NCBI GenBank assembly: GCA_030530685.1
Contig: JAUMUM010000019.1
Coordinates: 1 to 43,598, forward strand
DNA length: 43,598 nucleotides
Direction: 5' to 3'
DNA from: Actinomycetaceae bacterium
GTDB taxonomy: Bacteria > Actinomycetota > Actinomycetes > Actinomycetales > Actinomycetaceae
Below are positions 27,776 through 38,187 of this stretch, in pieces. Under the pieces are notes generated by a model. It was not told the origin of the DNA. It did no database searches and saw only the letters and a list, made by a program, of their open reading frames with translations. The position numbers were made by a program, and so were the translations under genes. Every line of letters begins with the position of its first letter. The stretch's first letter is position 1.

Positions 27776-29167
27776 GTGGTGACAGACATCGAACAGTTCG
27801 ACCTCGTCGTCGTCGGCGGTGGGAAAGCAGGAAAATCCTTGGCCATGCTGCGGGCCAAACTGGGCGATAGCGTCCTCATGGTCGAGCGCGACAAGGTGGG
27901 AGGCACATGCATCAACGTGGCGTGCATCCCCACGAAGACGCTCGTGACCAGCGCTCGCAGACTCGGCGAAGTCCGTCGAGCGGCCGCCTATGGCGTCGTT
28001 GCCGAGGGGGCGGATCTCGACGGCGCCGGAATCGATCTCGCGGCGCTGCGCTCGCGCAAGGAGGCGGTCGTCGGCGGCATGGTCGCCGCGCACGAGACGA
28101 TGTTCGCTGCGCCCGGGCTCGACTTCGTCAAGGGCAGCGCGCGCTTCGTCGGCGACAAGACCGTCGAGATCGACCTGGTCGACGGCGGCAAGCGCACCGT
28201 CGCCGGCCGAAAGGTCCTCATCAACACGGGCACGACGCCGGCCGTCCCCGACATCGACGGCCTGGGCGACGTCGACTACTGGACGAGCGAGGACATCCTG
28301 CGCCTGGAGGAGATCCCCGAGCACCTCGTCATCCTGGGAGGCGGCGTCATCGGCGTGGAATTCGCCTCGATGATGGCGACCTTCGGTGCGGCCGTCACGC
28401 TCATTGAGGCCGGCGAGCGCATCCTTTCCCGCGAGGACGACGACGTGGCCGACCAGGTTGCCGACGGCCTGCGTGCCCAGTCGGTGGAGATCGTCACCGG
28501 CGAGCGTGCGACGGCCGTGCGGTCCGGCGGCCGTGGCGTGATCGTCGAAACGGAGGGCGGCAGCTACGAGGGCACGCGCCTGCTCGTGGCCCTCGGCCGC
28601 AAGCCGGTCACAGAAGGGCTCGATCTGGAGGCGGCGGGCGTCAAGCTCACCGAGCGCGGCTTCGTCGACGTCGACTCGCGCCTGCGCACGAGTGCCGCGG
28701 ACGTCTACGCCGCCGGTGACGTGGCGGGCACGCCGCAGTTCACGCACGCTTCCTGGAATGACTTCCGCGTGTTGCGCGACATCTTCGCGGGCAAGGACGC
28801 CACGACCGAGGGGCGCATCGTGCCGTGGGCCGTCTTCACGACGCCCGAGCTCGGGCGCGTGGGCCTGAGCGAGCGCCAGGCGCGCGAGGAAGGCCGCGAT
28901 ATTCGCGTGGCCAAGATCGCGACGGCGGCCGTTCCCCGCGCCAAGACGCTCGCTCTGACCGAGGGCTTCTACAAGGTCGTCGTCGACGCGACGAGCGATG
29001 AAATCCTGGGCGCCACGATCATCGGCGAGAGCGCGAGTGAGGTCATCACCTCTGTCCAGATGGCGATGCTCGGCGGCCTGACGTGGCAGCAGCTGCGTGA
29101 CGCCGTCATCAGCCACCCGACCATGGCCGAGGGCCTGAATATCGTCCTGGACGCCATGCCCCAGTGA
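27776..29167 (+). CDS. RclA-like FAD/NAD(P) pyridine nucleotide-disulfide oxidoreductase
   Basis: A class I flavin disulfide reductase of 463 residues. The FAD dinucleotide motif is LVVVGGGKAGKSLA. The redox-active disulfide is Cys45/Cys50 in GGTCINVACIPTK. The NAD(P) motif is ILGGGVIGVEFASMMATFG, and the second FAD motif is VYAAGDVAGTPQFTH. The C-terminal dimer domain has ISHPTMAEGLN. Segments such as FTTPELGRVGLSERQAREEG and AAVPRAKTL resemble E. coli RclA (reactive-chlorine resistance, copper reductase) more than lipoamide dehydrogenase. It is therefore not proposed as the missing gcv L protein, although mercuric-reductase-like alternatives remain. Starts at GTG 27776 or 27779 are both possible; GAAAGGA (27764-27770) favours 27779. 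Confidence 0.85.
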   Translation: MVTDIEQFDLVVVGGGKAGKSLAMLRAKLGDSVLMVERDKVGGTCINVACIPTKTLVTSARRLGEVRRAAAYGVVAEGADLDGAGIDLAALRSRKEAVVGGMVAAHETMFAAPGLDFVKGSARFVGDKTVEIDLVDGGKRTVAGRKVLINTGTTPAVPDIDGLGDVDYWTSEDILRLEEIPEHLVILGGGVIGVEFASMMATFGAAVTLIEAGERILSREDDDVADQVADGLRAQSVEIVTGERATAVRSGGRGVIVETEGGSYEGTRLLVALGRKPVTEGLDLEAAGVKLTERGFVDVDSRLRTSAADVYAAGDVAGTPQFTHASWNDFRVLRDIFAGKDATTEGRIVPWAVFTTPELGRVGLSERQAREEGRDIRVAKIATAAVPRAKTLALTEGFYKVVVDATSDEILGATIIGESASEVITSVQMAMLGGLTWQQLRDAVISHPTMAEGLNIVLDAMPQ

Positions 29168-29307
29168 CGCAGGTGCGCCTGTGACAATGTCGCGCCTCGG
29201 CTGCGAGGCCGCGCCCCGGTGGTAATGTCGCGCCGTTAAGCATCGGCCGGTGGCGCGTGGGCCGGGGCTGATCGTGCCCGCGCCCTCGACCTGGTGGCAT
29301 GCGGCGT

Positions 29308-29339
29308 GGGCCGGTACCCCGACTTTGGGTCACCGGCCC
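29308..29339. terminator. Strong hairpin downstream of the RclA-like gene
   Basis: Left arm GGGCCGGTACCC (29308-29319) pairs with GGGT (29327-29330) and ACCGGCCC (29332-29339), leaving one bulged C and a 7-nt loop. This is twelve pairs. It is 140 nt past the reductase stop, so it is either its terminator or a structured leader element of dxs. Confidence 0.4.
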
Positions 29340-29465
29340 GCGCCGGTCCGGACGATTGCGCCCGCCTGACGGCACGAATGTCCGCTCGGTGATAAGGAGG
29401 ATGTGCAAGACGGGGTGGTAGGGCGGCGAAATGTGCAGTCGGTTCCCATTTGCTCGTATGGCGGT

Positions 29466-29492
29466 TTGGCACATGCGCCGCTGTCATAGAAT
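29466..29492 (+). promoter_or_regulatory. dxs: Candidate dxs promoter
   Basis: TTGGCA (29466-29471) and TAGAAT (29487-29492) at a 15-bp spacing, about 60 nt before the dxs start, which has its own TTAGGAGGT ribosome site at 29538-29546. Confidence 0.35.
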
Positions 29493-29550
29493 TCTCGGGA
29501 ACCTAGGGGCCGGCAGCGGGCCTGGGATGATCACGACTTAGGAGGTTCGC

Positions 29551-31422
29551 GTGGGACTGATTGATGGCATCGCCTCGCCGCTGGACGTCAAGGCTCTTCC
29601 CGAGGAACAGCTCGGGCAGCTGGCCGCCGAAATCCGGCAGTTCCTCGTCGACAATGTCTCGAAGACCGGCGGCCACCTCGGCCCGAACCTCGGCGTCGTC
29701 GAACTGACGATCGCCATTCACCGGGTCTTTTCCTCGCCCAGGGACGCGCTCGTGTTCGACACGGGGCACCAGGCCTACGTCCACAAGATCCTCACGGGCC
29801 GCACCGACTTTTCGGGCCTGCGTCAGGAGTCGGGCCTTTCGGGCTACCCGTCGCGCGCCGAATCCGAGCACGACGTCGTCGAGAACTCCCATGCCAGCAC
29901 CTCGCTGTCATGGGCCGATGGGATAGCGCGCGCCTTCCAGCTGAGCGGGCAGGACGACAGGCACGTCGTCGCCATCATCGGAGACGGGGCGATGACCGGC
30001 GGCATGGCGTGGGAGGCCCTCAACAATATCGCCGAGGATCCGACGCGCCCCCTCATCGTCGTCATCAATGACAACGACCGCTCCTACGCCCCGACCGTCG
30101 GCGGCCTCGTGCGCAAATTCGATCCCATGCGCCGCCTCGACTCGCTGCGCGTGAGCAAGAACTACGAGGCCTTCCTAGGGTGGACGAGGCGCACCCTCCA
30201 GGATGCCGGCCCGCCCGGACGCATGGCGTACGGGGCGCTCCACTCCATCAAGAGGGGCGTCAAGGACATCTTCGTCGACGCCGGCATCTTCGACTCGATG
30301 GGCCTGAAGTACATCGGTCCCATCGACGGGCACGACACTGAAGCGCTCACGGAAGCCCTCGAGCTGGCCAAGGGATTCGGCGGGCCCGTCGTGGTCCACG
30401 CGATCACCGACAAGGGGCGGGGATACGAACCCGCCGAAAATGACAGCGCCGACAGGTTCCATGCGGTAGGCAAGATCCACCCGGAGACCGGCCTGCCCGT
30501 CAGGCCCGACCGCTTCGGGTGGACGAGCGTCTTCGCCCGCGAGATCGTCGACATCGCCAGGAAGGACCCGGGGATCGTCGGCGTGACGGCCGCCATGCTG
30601 CGTCCCGTCGGCCTGGGGCAATTCGCCGAGGCATTCCCGGAGAGGGTCGTCGACGTGGGCATCGCCGAGCAGCACGCCCTGACCATGGCCGCGGGGTTGT
30701 CGCGCGCAGGCATGCACCCGGTTGTTGCCCTGTACGCCACCTTCATGAACCGCGGCTTCGACCAGCTCCTCATGGACATCGCGCTGCACGGCGAGGCCGT
30801 GACGATCGTCCTCGACAGGGCGGGCATCACCGGGGACGACGGCCCCTCGCACAACGGCATGTGGGACCTGTCCCTGGCCGCCATGGTGCCGGGGCTGCGC
30901 ACCGCCGCCCCGCGCGACGGCAAGCGCCTGGCCGAGCAGCTGCGGCAGGCCGTGGCCCACCGGGGACCGACCCTCATCAGGTATCCGAAGGGCGAGTTGC
31001 CCGAGCCTATCGAGGCCATTGAGACGGTGCCGGCCGGTGATATTCTCTACCGCGGCCCGAGCGGCGCCAACGTCGCGGTCGTGGCCGTGGGCTCCATGGT
31101 GCCCGGCGCGCTGGAGGCGGCCGAGGCCTCGGGGCGGGCCGGGATCGTCGTCGATCCGGGGTGGGTCCTTCCCGTGAGCGACGAGCTCGTCAGCGAGCTG
31201 GCGGCCTACGACGGAGTCGTCACGGTCGAGGACGGCATCGTCGACGGCGGCGTGGGCAGCGAGATATCCCTGGCCCTGGCGCGCGCGGGCTATCGGGGGG
31301 CCGTGGCGCACATCGGCATTGGGCGCGAATTCCTCGCGCACGCCAAGCGGCCCGCGATCATGGCCAGGCAGGCGATGCGCGCCGAGGACATCGCCGCAGC
31401 CATCGATTCCGTGGCGCGCTAG
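29551..31422 (+). CDS. dxs: 1-deoxy-D-xylulose-5-phosphate synthase
   Basis: The thiamine-diphosphate enzyme that condenses pyruvate with glyceraldehyde 3-phosphate, the first step of the MEP isoprenoid pathway. At 623 residues it has the normal length. Visible features are KTGGHLGPNLGVVELT (with the conserved His42), FDTGHQAYVHKILTGR, the ThDP/Mg motif GDGAMTGGMAWEALNN (144-159), and DVGIAEQHALTMAAGL containing the catalytic Glu. The transketolase-like C-terminal domain is complete. The GTG at 29551 follows TTAGGAGGT (29538-29546). Its products feed prenyl synthases such as the one at 1-1098. It converges with the RNase D gene. Confidence 0.96.
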   Translation: MGLIDGIASPLDVKALPEEQLGQLAAEIRQFLVDNVSKTGGHLGPNLGVVELTIAIHRVFSSPRDALVFDTGHQAYVHKILTGRTDFSGLRQESGLSGYPSRAESEHDVVENSHASTSLSWADGIARAFQLSGQDDRHVVAIIGDGAMTGGMAWEALNNIAEDPTRPLIVVINDNDRSYAPTVGGLVRKFDPMRRLDSLRVSKNYEAFLGWTRRTLQDAGPPGRMAYGALHSIKRGVKDIFVDAGIFDSMGLKYIGPIDGHDTEALTEALELAKGFGGPVVVHAITDKGRGYEPAENDSADRFHAVGKIHPETGLPVRPDRFGWTSVFAREIVDIARKDPGIVGVTAAMLRPVGLGQFAEAFPERVVDVGIAEQHALTMAAGLSRAGMHPVVALYATFMNRGFDQLLMDIALHGEAVTIVLDRAGITGDDGPSHNGMWDLSLAAMVPGLRTAAPRDGKRLAEQLRQAVAHRGPTLIRYPKGELPEPIEAIETVPAGDILYRGPSGANVAVVAVGSMVPGALEAAEASGRAGIVVDPGWVLPVSDELVSELAAYDGVVTVEDGIVDGGVGSEISLALARAGYRGAVAHIGIGREFLAHAKRPAIMARQAMRAEDIAAAIDSVAR

Positions 31423-31528
31423 GCCGCGGAGCGGTCGCCCGCTCGCTCACCGCCGAGTCACGCAAACCGGCGGCCGAGGTGATATCGACCAGCGGATCGA
31501 CACCAATCGACGACCACTGCGACGCCGG

Positions 31529-32737
31529 TCAACCGGCACGGCGGGCGGCCAGGGCAATGTGGCGGCCAACATTGTCCACCTGCCAGGGCCGGGCGCCCAG
31601 GGCAGCCAGGAGAATGGGGATTTCGTCGGCGTGCTCCCACCCCTCCCAGGCAAGCGCGCGCTGCAGCGCGGGGCGCAGGAGGAGTTCCTGGCGTATGCCG
31701 AGGTCGTCGGCGCGTGCGAGCACGGCGGTGCGCACAATCGACCATCGGGCGGCCGCCTCGGGATTGACCCGCTCCCAGCTGCGGACGGCCGGGTACGGGC
31801 TGTCGTCCTGCCTGAAGCGGCGTTCGGGCAGATGGTCGGAGGGAAGGCTCCACGCCGAGGAGATGGCCTCCCACCACGTGTCGACGTCCCCACGGCGTGC
31901 CCGGGACTGGACGAGTTTGGAGTGCTGGACGTCCGCGCGGGACCGGGGCTTGCGGGCCGCGAGTTCGGCCAGGACCTTCGAGGGCAGGACCTTCTCGGGT
32001 GCGACGTCGCGCTCCTTTGCCAGGTCGTCGCGCGCATCCCACAGGGAGGCGAGCATGGCCAGCGATCGGCGGTCCTTCAGGCCGACCTGCCTGGCGGCCT
32101 TGCGCCATGGCTGGGGCCTGGGAGGCTTGGGCTCGCGCAGGCGGATCTCCTCGCACTCCTCGTGCAGCCATTCGAGACGGCCGGCTGCGCGCAGCATCTT
32201 CGTGAGCTGGGAGCGCAGGTCGAAGAGGAGCTCGACGTCCAGCGCCGCGTAGGCGCGCAGTTCGGGCGCCAGGGGCCGCGCGCTCCAGTCCGACATCGAG
32301 TGCTCCTTGGCCAGGCCGTACCCGAGGATCTCGGCGACCTCGGCCTGGAGCGAGACTCTGTCGAGGCCGAGCAGGATACCGGCAACCTCCGTGTCGAAGA
32401 TCTCCGGCGGGATCAGCCCGAGTTCGCGAAGGCTCGGCAGGTCTTGGTCGGCCGCGTGGAGAATCCACTCATCGGTGGCGAGGAGGTCGGCCAGCGCACC
32501 GAGTCGATCCTCAATGCCGATGGGGTCGATGAGGAAGGTTCCCGCGCCTTCGCGCCTGATTTGCACGAGGTAGGCGCGCGGCGAGTAGCGGATGCCCATG
32601 GCACGTTCCGTGTCGATGGAAAACGGGCCGTGGCCCGCGGCCAGTGCCCTCACGGCATCGTCGATGTCCTCGTGGGTCAGTTCCGGTATGCCGTCCCTGG
32701 GAACGTCGAGGGGACGAATGTCGACGGCGTCGGACAT
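31529..32737 (-). CDS. rnd: Ribonuclease D family protein with HRDC domain
   Basis: A 402-residue DEDDy 3'-5' exoribonuclease, expected to trim tRNA and other stable RNA ends. Catalytic residues are Asp42 and Glu44 in FSIDTERA, the Asp in HAADQDL (about 97-99), and YAALDVELL (Tyr163, Asp167). An HRDC nucleic-acid-binding domain occupies about residues 200-300, followed by a second helical domain typical of actinobacterial members. The ATG at 32737 overlaps the stop of the DUF3000 gene (TGATG on the minus strand), so the pair is coupled. The same DUF3000-RNase D-dxs grouping is, from recollection, found in mycobacteria. Confidence 0.92.
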   Translation of the reverse strand: MSDAVDIRPLDVPRDGIPELTHEDIDDAVRALAAGHGPFSIDTERAMGIRYSPRAYLVQIRREGAGTFLIDPIGIEDRLGALADLLATDEWILHAADQDLPSLRELGLIPPEIFDTEVAGILLGLDRVSLQAEVAEILGYGLAKEHSMSDWSARPLAPELRAYAALDVELLFDLRSQLTKMLRAAGRLEWLHEECEEIRLREPKPPRPQPWRKAARQVGLKDRRSLAMLASLWDARDDLAKERDVAPEKVLPSKVLAELAARKPRSRADVQHSKLVQSRARRGDVDTWWEAISSAWSLPSDHLPERRFRQDDSPYPAVRSWERVNPEAAARWSIVRTAVLARADDLGIRQELLLRPALQRALAWEGWEHADEIPILLAALGARPWQVDNVGRHIALAARRAG

Positions 32738-33315
32738 CAGACCGCCTCGATATGGCGCGGCAGGCTCGTCACGTCCTCGGGAACGAGTCCGCAGATCATC
32801 CCGGCGAACTCTGCCCAGGCCAGCAGGTGAGCGGAGACATCGGGGCGTGCCGGGCTCCACGAGGCGCGCACTTCGAGGTCGATGGCGGAGCTGGCCAGGC
32901 GCAGGCCGCCGAAGGTCTCATTCTGGATGCGAGTGACAGTGCCACTGAGGTTATGGAAAGCCGCCGAATGGTTCGCCAGGGATTCGGCCAGCCACGTCCA
33001 GGCGACTTCGCCGAGGAGGGAGTCGGCCCCCATGTCCAGGTCCACGGGCGCCTGCGTGTAGGTGACGATCCTGAACCTGCCGTCCCATGCCGGCTGTTCC
33101 TGAGGGTCGTAGAGGAGGACGAAACGCGCATTGCCGCGGTAGGATTCCGGGTCCAACTTGGCCGAGTCATTGACTTCGGCCTGCAGGGCGACCGCCCACG
33201 GCGCTATTTTTGCGGGCGGTGGAATCTGGGTGACGTGCAGCTCTCGACGGAACTCGTGACCCTTGAGTGAGTCGAGCGCCGTCAAGAACTCGGCTGGCGC
33301 TTCGATCTGGGGCAC
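32737..33315 (-). CDS. DUF3000 family protein
   Basis: A 192-residue soluble protein of the actinobacterial DUF3000 family. Diagnostic segments are RRELHVTQIPPPAKIAPWAVAL, ARFVLLYDPQEQPAWDGRFRIV, WLAESLANHSAAFHNLSGTVTR and FGGLRLASSAIDLEVRASW. The function is unknown. The GTG start at 33315 is supported by TAGGGT exactly 6 nt upstream and TTGCGG 16 bp before that, so the transcript is probably leaderless. Its stop is fused to the RNase D start (TGATG). Confidence 0.87.
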   Translation of the reverse strand: MPQIEAPAEFLTALDSLKGHEFRRELHVTQIPPPAKIAPWAVALQAEVNDSAKLDPESYRGNARFVLLYDPQEQPAWDGRFRIVTYTQAPVDLDMGADSLLGEVAWTWLAESLANHSAAFHNLSGTVTRIQNETFGGLRLASSAIDLEVRASWSPARPDVSAHLLAWAEFAGMICGLVPEDVTSLPRHIEAV

Positions 33316-33321
33316 GCATTA

Positions 33322-33349
33322 ACCCTACCCGCTATGGCGATATCCGCAA
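33322..33349 (-). promoter_or_regulatory. Leaderless promoter of the DUF3000-rnd operon
   Basis: On the minus strand TTGCGG (plus 33344-33349), a 16-bp spacer and TAGGGT (33322-33327) end 6 nt before the GTG at 33315. Confidence 0.5.
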
Positions 33350-33370
33350 TGAAAGCCACGCCGGCAGGGG

Positions 33371-33382
33371 TAGGCTACGAGC
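33371..33382 (+). promoter_or_regulatory. Leaderless -10 box of the FemAB gene
   Basis: TAGGCT (33371-33376) is exactly 6 nt before the ATG at 33383. It mirrors the TAGGGT box serving the divergent DUF3000 gene on the other side of the 67-bp gap. Confidence 0.5.
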
Positions 33383-34441
33383 ATGATGCGAAGCGACTTC
33401 ATTGATCTGGGAAGCAATTTCGAGGGTGCGGCGCGGGAGGCGGGTCTCGACCTGCCCCTCGAGCAAACCTCGGCCTGGGACCGTTTCGAGGGCGCGGTCG
33501 AGGGTCGCGAGCCCTGGCGCAAGCTCGCCTGGATCGTCGACGACGAGCCGCGGGCTTTCATTGCCCTGACGAAGATGAGGGGCCGCGGGTTCACCTACCT
33601 GTGGGCCAAGCACGGGCCGGTATGGGCCGGGTTAGAGCCGTCCGCCGATGAGGAGGCGCGTTTGCGCTCGGACCTGATAGACCTCATCCGCTCGGCCGAT
33701 CGCTCCATCGCTTTCGCTCGCCTCCATGCGAAACACCGGGCCAGCGACCTGCACGAACTCCTCCAATCGGTGACTTTTGATCGGACCGTCGTCCTTGACC
33801 TGACGGTCGGCGAGGAAGCCCTCATGGCCGGGATGAAGAAGCGCGGCCGGCGCGACGTGCGCAAGGCCCTGCGCGACGAAACGCTTGTGGTCGGTGACGA
33901 GACCGAGCGCGCCGCCGACGTCTTCCCCGAGCTCTACGAGTTGCTCGTCGAGACCGGCGAGCGCGACTCATTCGGCATTTCCGAGCGGGGCGTCTACGAG
34001 TCCATGCTCGCCGGACTCGGACCCGAGCACTGCCGCCTGTACGCGGTCCGGCGCGACGGCCGGCCGCTGTGCTGGGGGATCGTGACGAAGACGGATACCC
34101 AGGCCACCTACTACTACGCCGCCTCCAACGAGGAGGGACGCAAGTCGGGAGCGCCCGATCTGCTCGTCTGGTCGATGTCGATCTTCCTCAGCAAGGCCGG
34201 TGTGCGCAGCTTCGACCTCATGGGCATCGACTCCGACCGCGCGCCGCAGCTGGCGGGTGTGCGCGGCTTCAAGACCAAGTTCTCCGAGGAGATCACCGAG
34301 GTGGCCGGAGCCTGGGACGTGGCTGTCTCCGAGCGCCGCTACGCCCTGCTCGTGAGGGCCTTGGCCGGTAAGCGCGCGGCCATCGCGGCCGTGGGCGGTC
34401 TGCGCGAGAAGGCAACCCGGCTCGTCTCCCGCTTCCGGTAG
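33383..34441 (+). CDS. FemAB/FemX-type peptidoglycan bridge aminoacyltransferase
   Basis: A 352-residue protein of the FemABX family. These enzymes use aminoacyl-tRNA to add amino acids to the stem peptide of lipid-linked peptidoglycan precursors. It contains the two GNAT-like halves: DRTVVLDLTVGEEALMAGMKKRGRRDVRKALRDE begins the second, and YYYAASNEEGRKSGAPDLLVWSM and GVRGFKTKFSEEITEVAGAWD complete it. The coiled-coil arm of FemA is not evident. There is no signal peptide, as expected for a cytoplasmic-face enzyme. The amino acid added cannot be told from sequence. ATG 33383 has a -10 box at leaderless distance. It converges with glgX. Confidence 0.87.
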   Translation: MMRSDFIDLGSNFEGAAREAGLDLPLEQTSAWDRFEGAVEGREPWRKLAWIVDDEPRAFIALTKMRGRGFTYLWAKHGPVWAGLEPSADEEARLRSDLIDLIRSADRSIAFARLHAKHRASDLHELLQSVTFDRTVVLDLTVGEEALMAGMKKRGRRDVRKALRDETLVVGDETERAADVFPELYELLVETGERDSFGISERGVYESMLAGLGPEHCRLYAVRRDGRPLCWGIVTKTDTQATYYYAASNEEGRKSGAPDLLVWSMSIFLSKAGVRSFDLMGIDSDRAPQLAGVRGFKTKFSEEITEVAGAWDVAVSERRYALLVRALAGKRAAIAAVGGLREKATRLVSRFR

Positions 34442-34625
34442 ACGAGCCGGCGCCCGGCGTCTGCCCGTGGCGGTCGCCGGCCCGTGCAGTGTGGCAGGCG
34501 GCTCGCCGTGGACGTCGTAGAAAACCGCGACAGCCACAGGATGGTACTGCCAGGCGCGAATACCGCGTGGCAGGCGGCCGGGCCGACCCCGGATCCGGCT
34601 CAAGATCCAGCGGGTGCCAGCAAAG

Positions 34626-34667
34626 CGATGGGGTGGTCGGCCCGTGGCCAGGCCCACCACCCCATCG
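34626..34667 (-). terminator. Hairpin terminator of glgX (possibly bidirectional)
   Basis: Two 17-nt arms, 34626-34642 and 34651-34667, pair at 16 of 17 positions around an 8-nt loop. The hairpin begins 9 nt past the glgX stop on the minus strand. It may also stop femAB transcripts coming from the other side. Confidence 0.6.
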
Positions 34668-34676
34668 ATTGTCGCG

Positions 34677-37226
<2,550 letters not shown>

Positions 37227-37238
37227 GCGCCTATTGTC
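37227..37238 (-). promoter_or_regulatory. glgX: Leaderless -10 box of glgX
   Basis: On the minus strand GACAAT (plus 37233-37238) is followed by 6 nt and the glgX ATG. TCCACA, 18 bp further upstream, could serve as -35. Confidence 0.45.
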
Positions 37239-37265
37239 CCATCCGCGATGGCGATATGTGGAGAC

Positions 37266-37418
37266 TTCGCACGTGGAAGTCGTCCCACGTGCGAATCTGA
37301 GACCCGGGCAGCGCCGGGCTTGCGCTGCCTCGCCGCATGGTTTATGCGATGGTTTCGGCCGGTTGGGTGGGCACGTTTTCGAGCAAGGAAACGTGCGAGC
37401 GGGCGGGCAGCGCAAGCC
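37266..37418. repeat. Cluster of nested inverted repeats between the ABC operon and glgX
   Basis: Several perfect inverted repeats share 150 bp. TTCGCACGTGG (37266-37276) pairs with 37285-37295 (11 bp, 8-nt loop). GGCAGCGC (37307-37314) pairs with 37322-37329. GCACGTTT (37371-37378) pairs with 37389-37396. A longer pair, GGCTTGCGCTGCC (37317-37329) with GGCAGCGCAAGCC (37406-37418), competes with the second hairpin. They follow the ABC gene stop on the minus strand, so termination is the simplest role. The mutually exclusive pairings also allow an RNA switch or a regulator site for glgX. Confidence 0.5.
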
Positions 37419-37424
37419 GTAGGA

Positions 37425-38183
37425 CTAGATCCCGATGTCGCGCATCTTTTGCGAGAGGAGCTCCAGTCTCGCCTCGGGGCAGGATACGGCCGTGCGCGGC
37501 AATTCGAGCTCGTCGGCGATGGTTCCATCCCTCATGAACAGCACCCGCGATGCCCTTGCGGCGACCTTCGCATCATGGGTGACGAGCAGCACTGTGACCG
37601 CCGAGCGATTGATGTCGACGAGGATGTCCATGATCTCCTCTGAAGCCTTGGAATTCAGGGCGCCGGTTGGCTCGTCACCGAAGATAATCTGCGGCTCGCC
37701 CATGAGGGCTCGGCAGATGCCCACCCGCTGAAGCTGTCCGCCCGATGCCTCGGAGATAGAGCGCGACTCCAGGCCGTCAAGCCCCATTCGGGCCATGAGG
37801 TCGCGGCCGCGCTCTTCAAGCGCCTTGGTCTGCCGCCCGGCGTCCCTGTGCGCGGGTAGGATGACATTGTCGAGCAGGTCAAGGTTCCTCAGCAACGTGG
37901 GCTGCTGGAAGACGAAGCCCATCTTTTTGCGGCGCAGGTCCGCCAGGTCGCGCTCCTTCATGGCGGACAGATCCTGCCCGTCGAAGACGACGATTCCCTG
38001 GTCGACCGCGTCCATGCCGCTCAAGGCGAACATGAGTGTCGTCTTCCCTGAGCCCGACGGCCCCATGACTGCCACGAACTCGCCGCGGCCGATCGTCACG
38101 TCGACGCCGTCGAGCACCGTGGTGCGCCTGTTCTTTGAACCGAAGGACTTGACAATGCCGCTGGCACGAACGATTTCTTCCAT
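37425..38183 (-). CDS. ABC transporter ATP-binding protein (MacB/LolD-like)
   Basis: A 252-residue ATPase of the family that pairs with FtsX-type permeases. Walker A is GPSGSGKTT (41-49), the Q-loop Gln93 is in FVFQQPTLL, the signature SGGQLQR starts at 147, Walker B is IIFGDEPTGA with Asp170 and Glu171, and the H-loop is His203 in LVTHD. All catalytic residues are intact. The ATG at 38183 follows AAGGAG (plus 38191-38196), which lies inside the end of the permease gene, with only 4 nt between the two genes. It is the last gene of the tetR-MFS-permease-ATPase operon. The exported or extracted substrate is unknown. Confidence 0.92.
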   Translation of the reverse strand: MEEIVRASGIVKSFGSKNRRTTVLDGVDVTIGRGEFVAVMGPSGSGKTTLMFALSGMDAVDQGIVVFDGQDLSAMKERDLADLRRKKMGFVFQQPTLLRNLDLLDNVILPAHRDAGRQTKALEERGRDLMARMGLDGLESRSISEASGGQLQRVGICRALMGEPQIIFGDEPTGALNSKASEEIMDILVDINRSAVTVLLVTHDAKVAARASRVLFMRDGTIADELELPRTAVSCPEARLELLSQKMRDIGI

Positions 38184-38187
38184 GGAT

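Larger units (their letters stand above)
29168..29550. other. 383-bp intergenic region before dxs
   Basis: No convincing gene. It holds a small hairpin (29191-29213), a strong hairpin (29308-29339), a perfect AAGGAGG (29394-29400) with no well-placed start, and the predicted dxs promoter. ATGTCGCGCC occurs twice, near 29187 and 29225. Confidence 0.6.

Noticed and set aside
27776-29167. Lipoamide dehydrogenase (L protein of the glycine cleavage system)
   Set aside because: The fold is the same, but the sequence segments resemble RclA more closely and it is not linked to gcvTHP.
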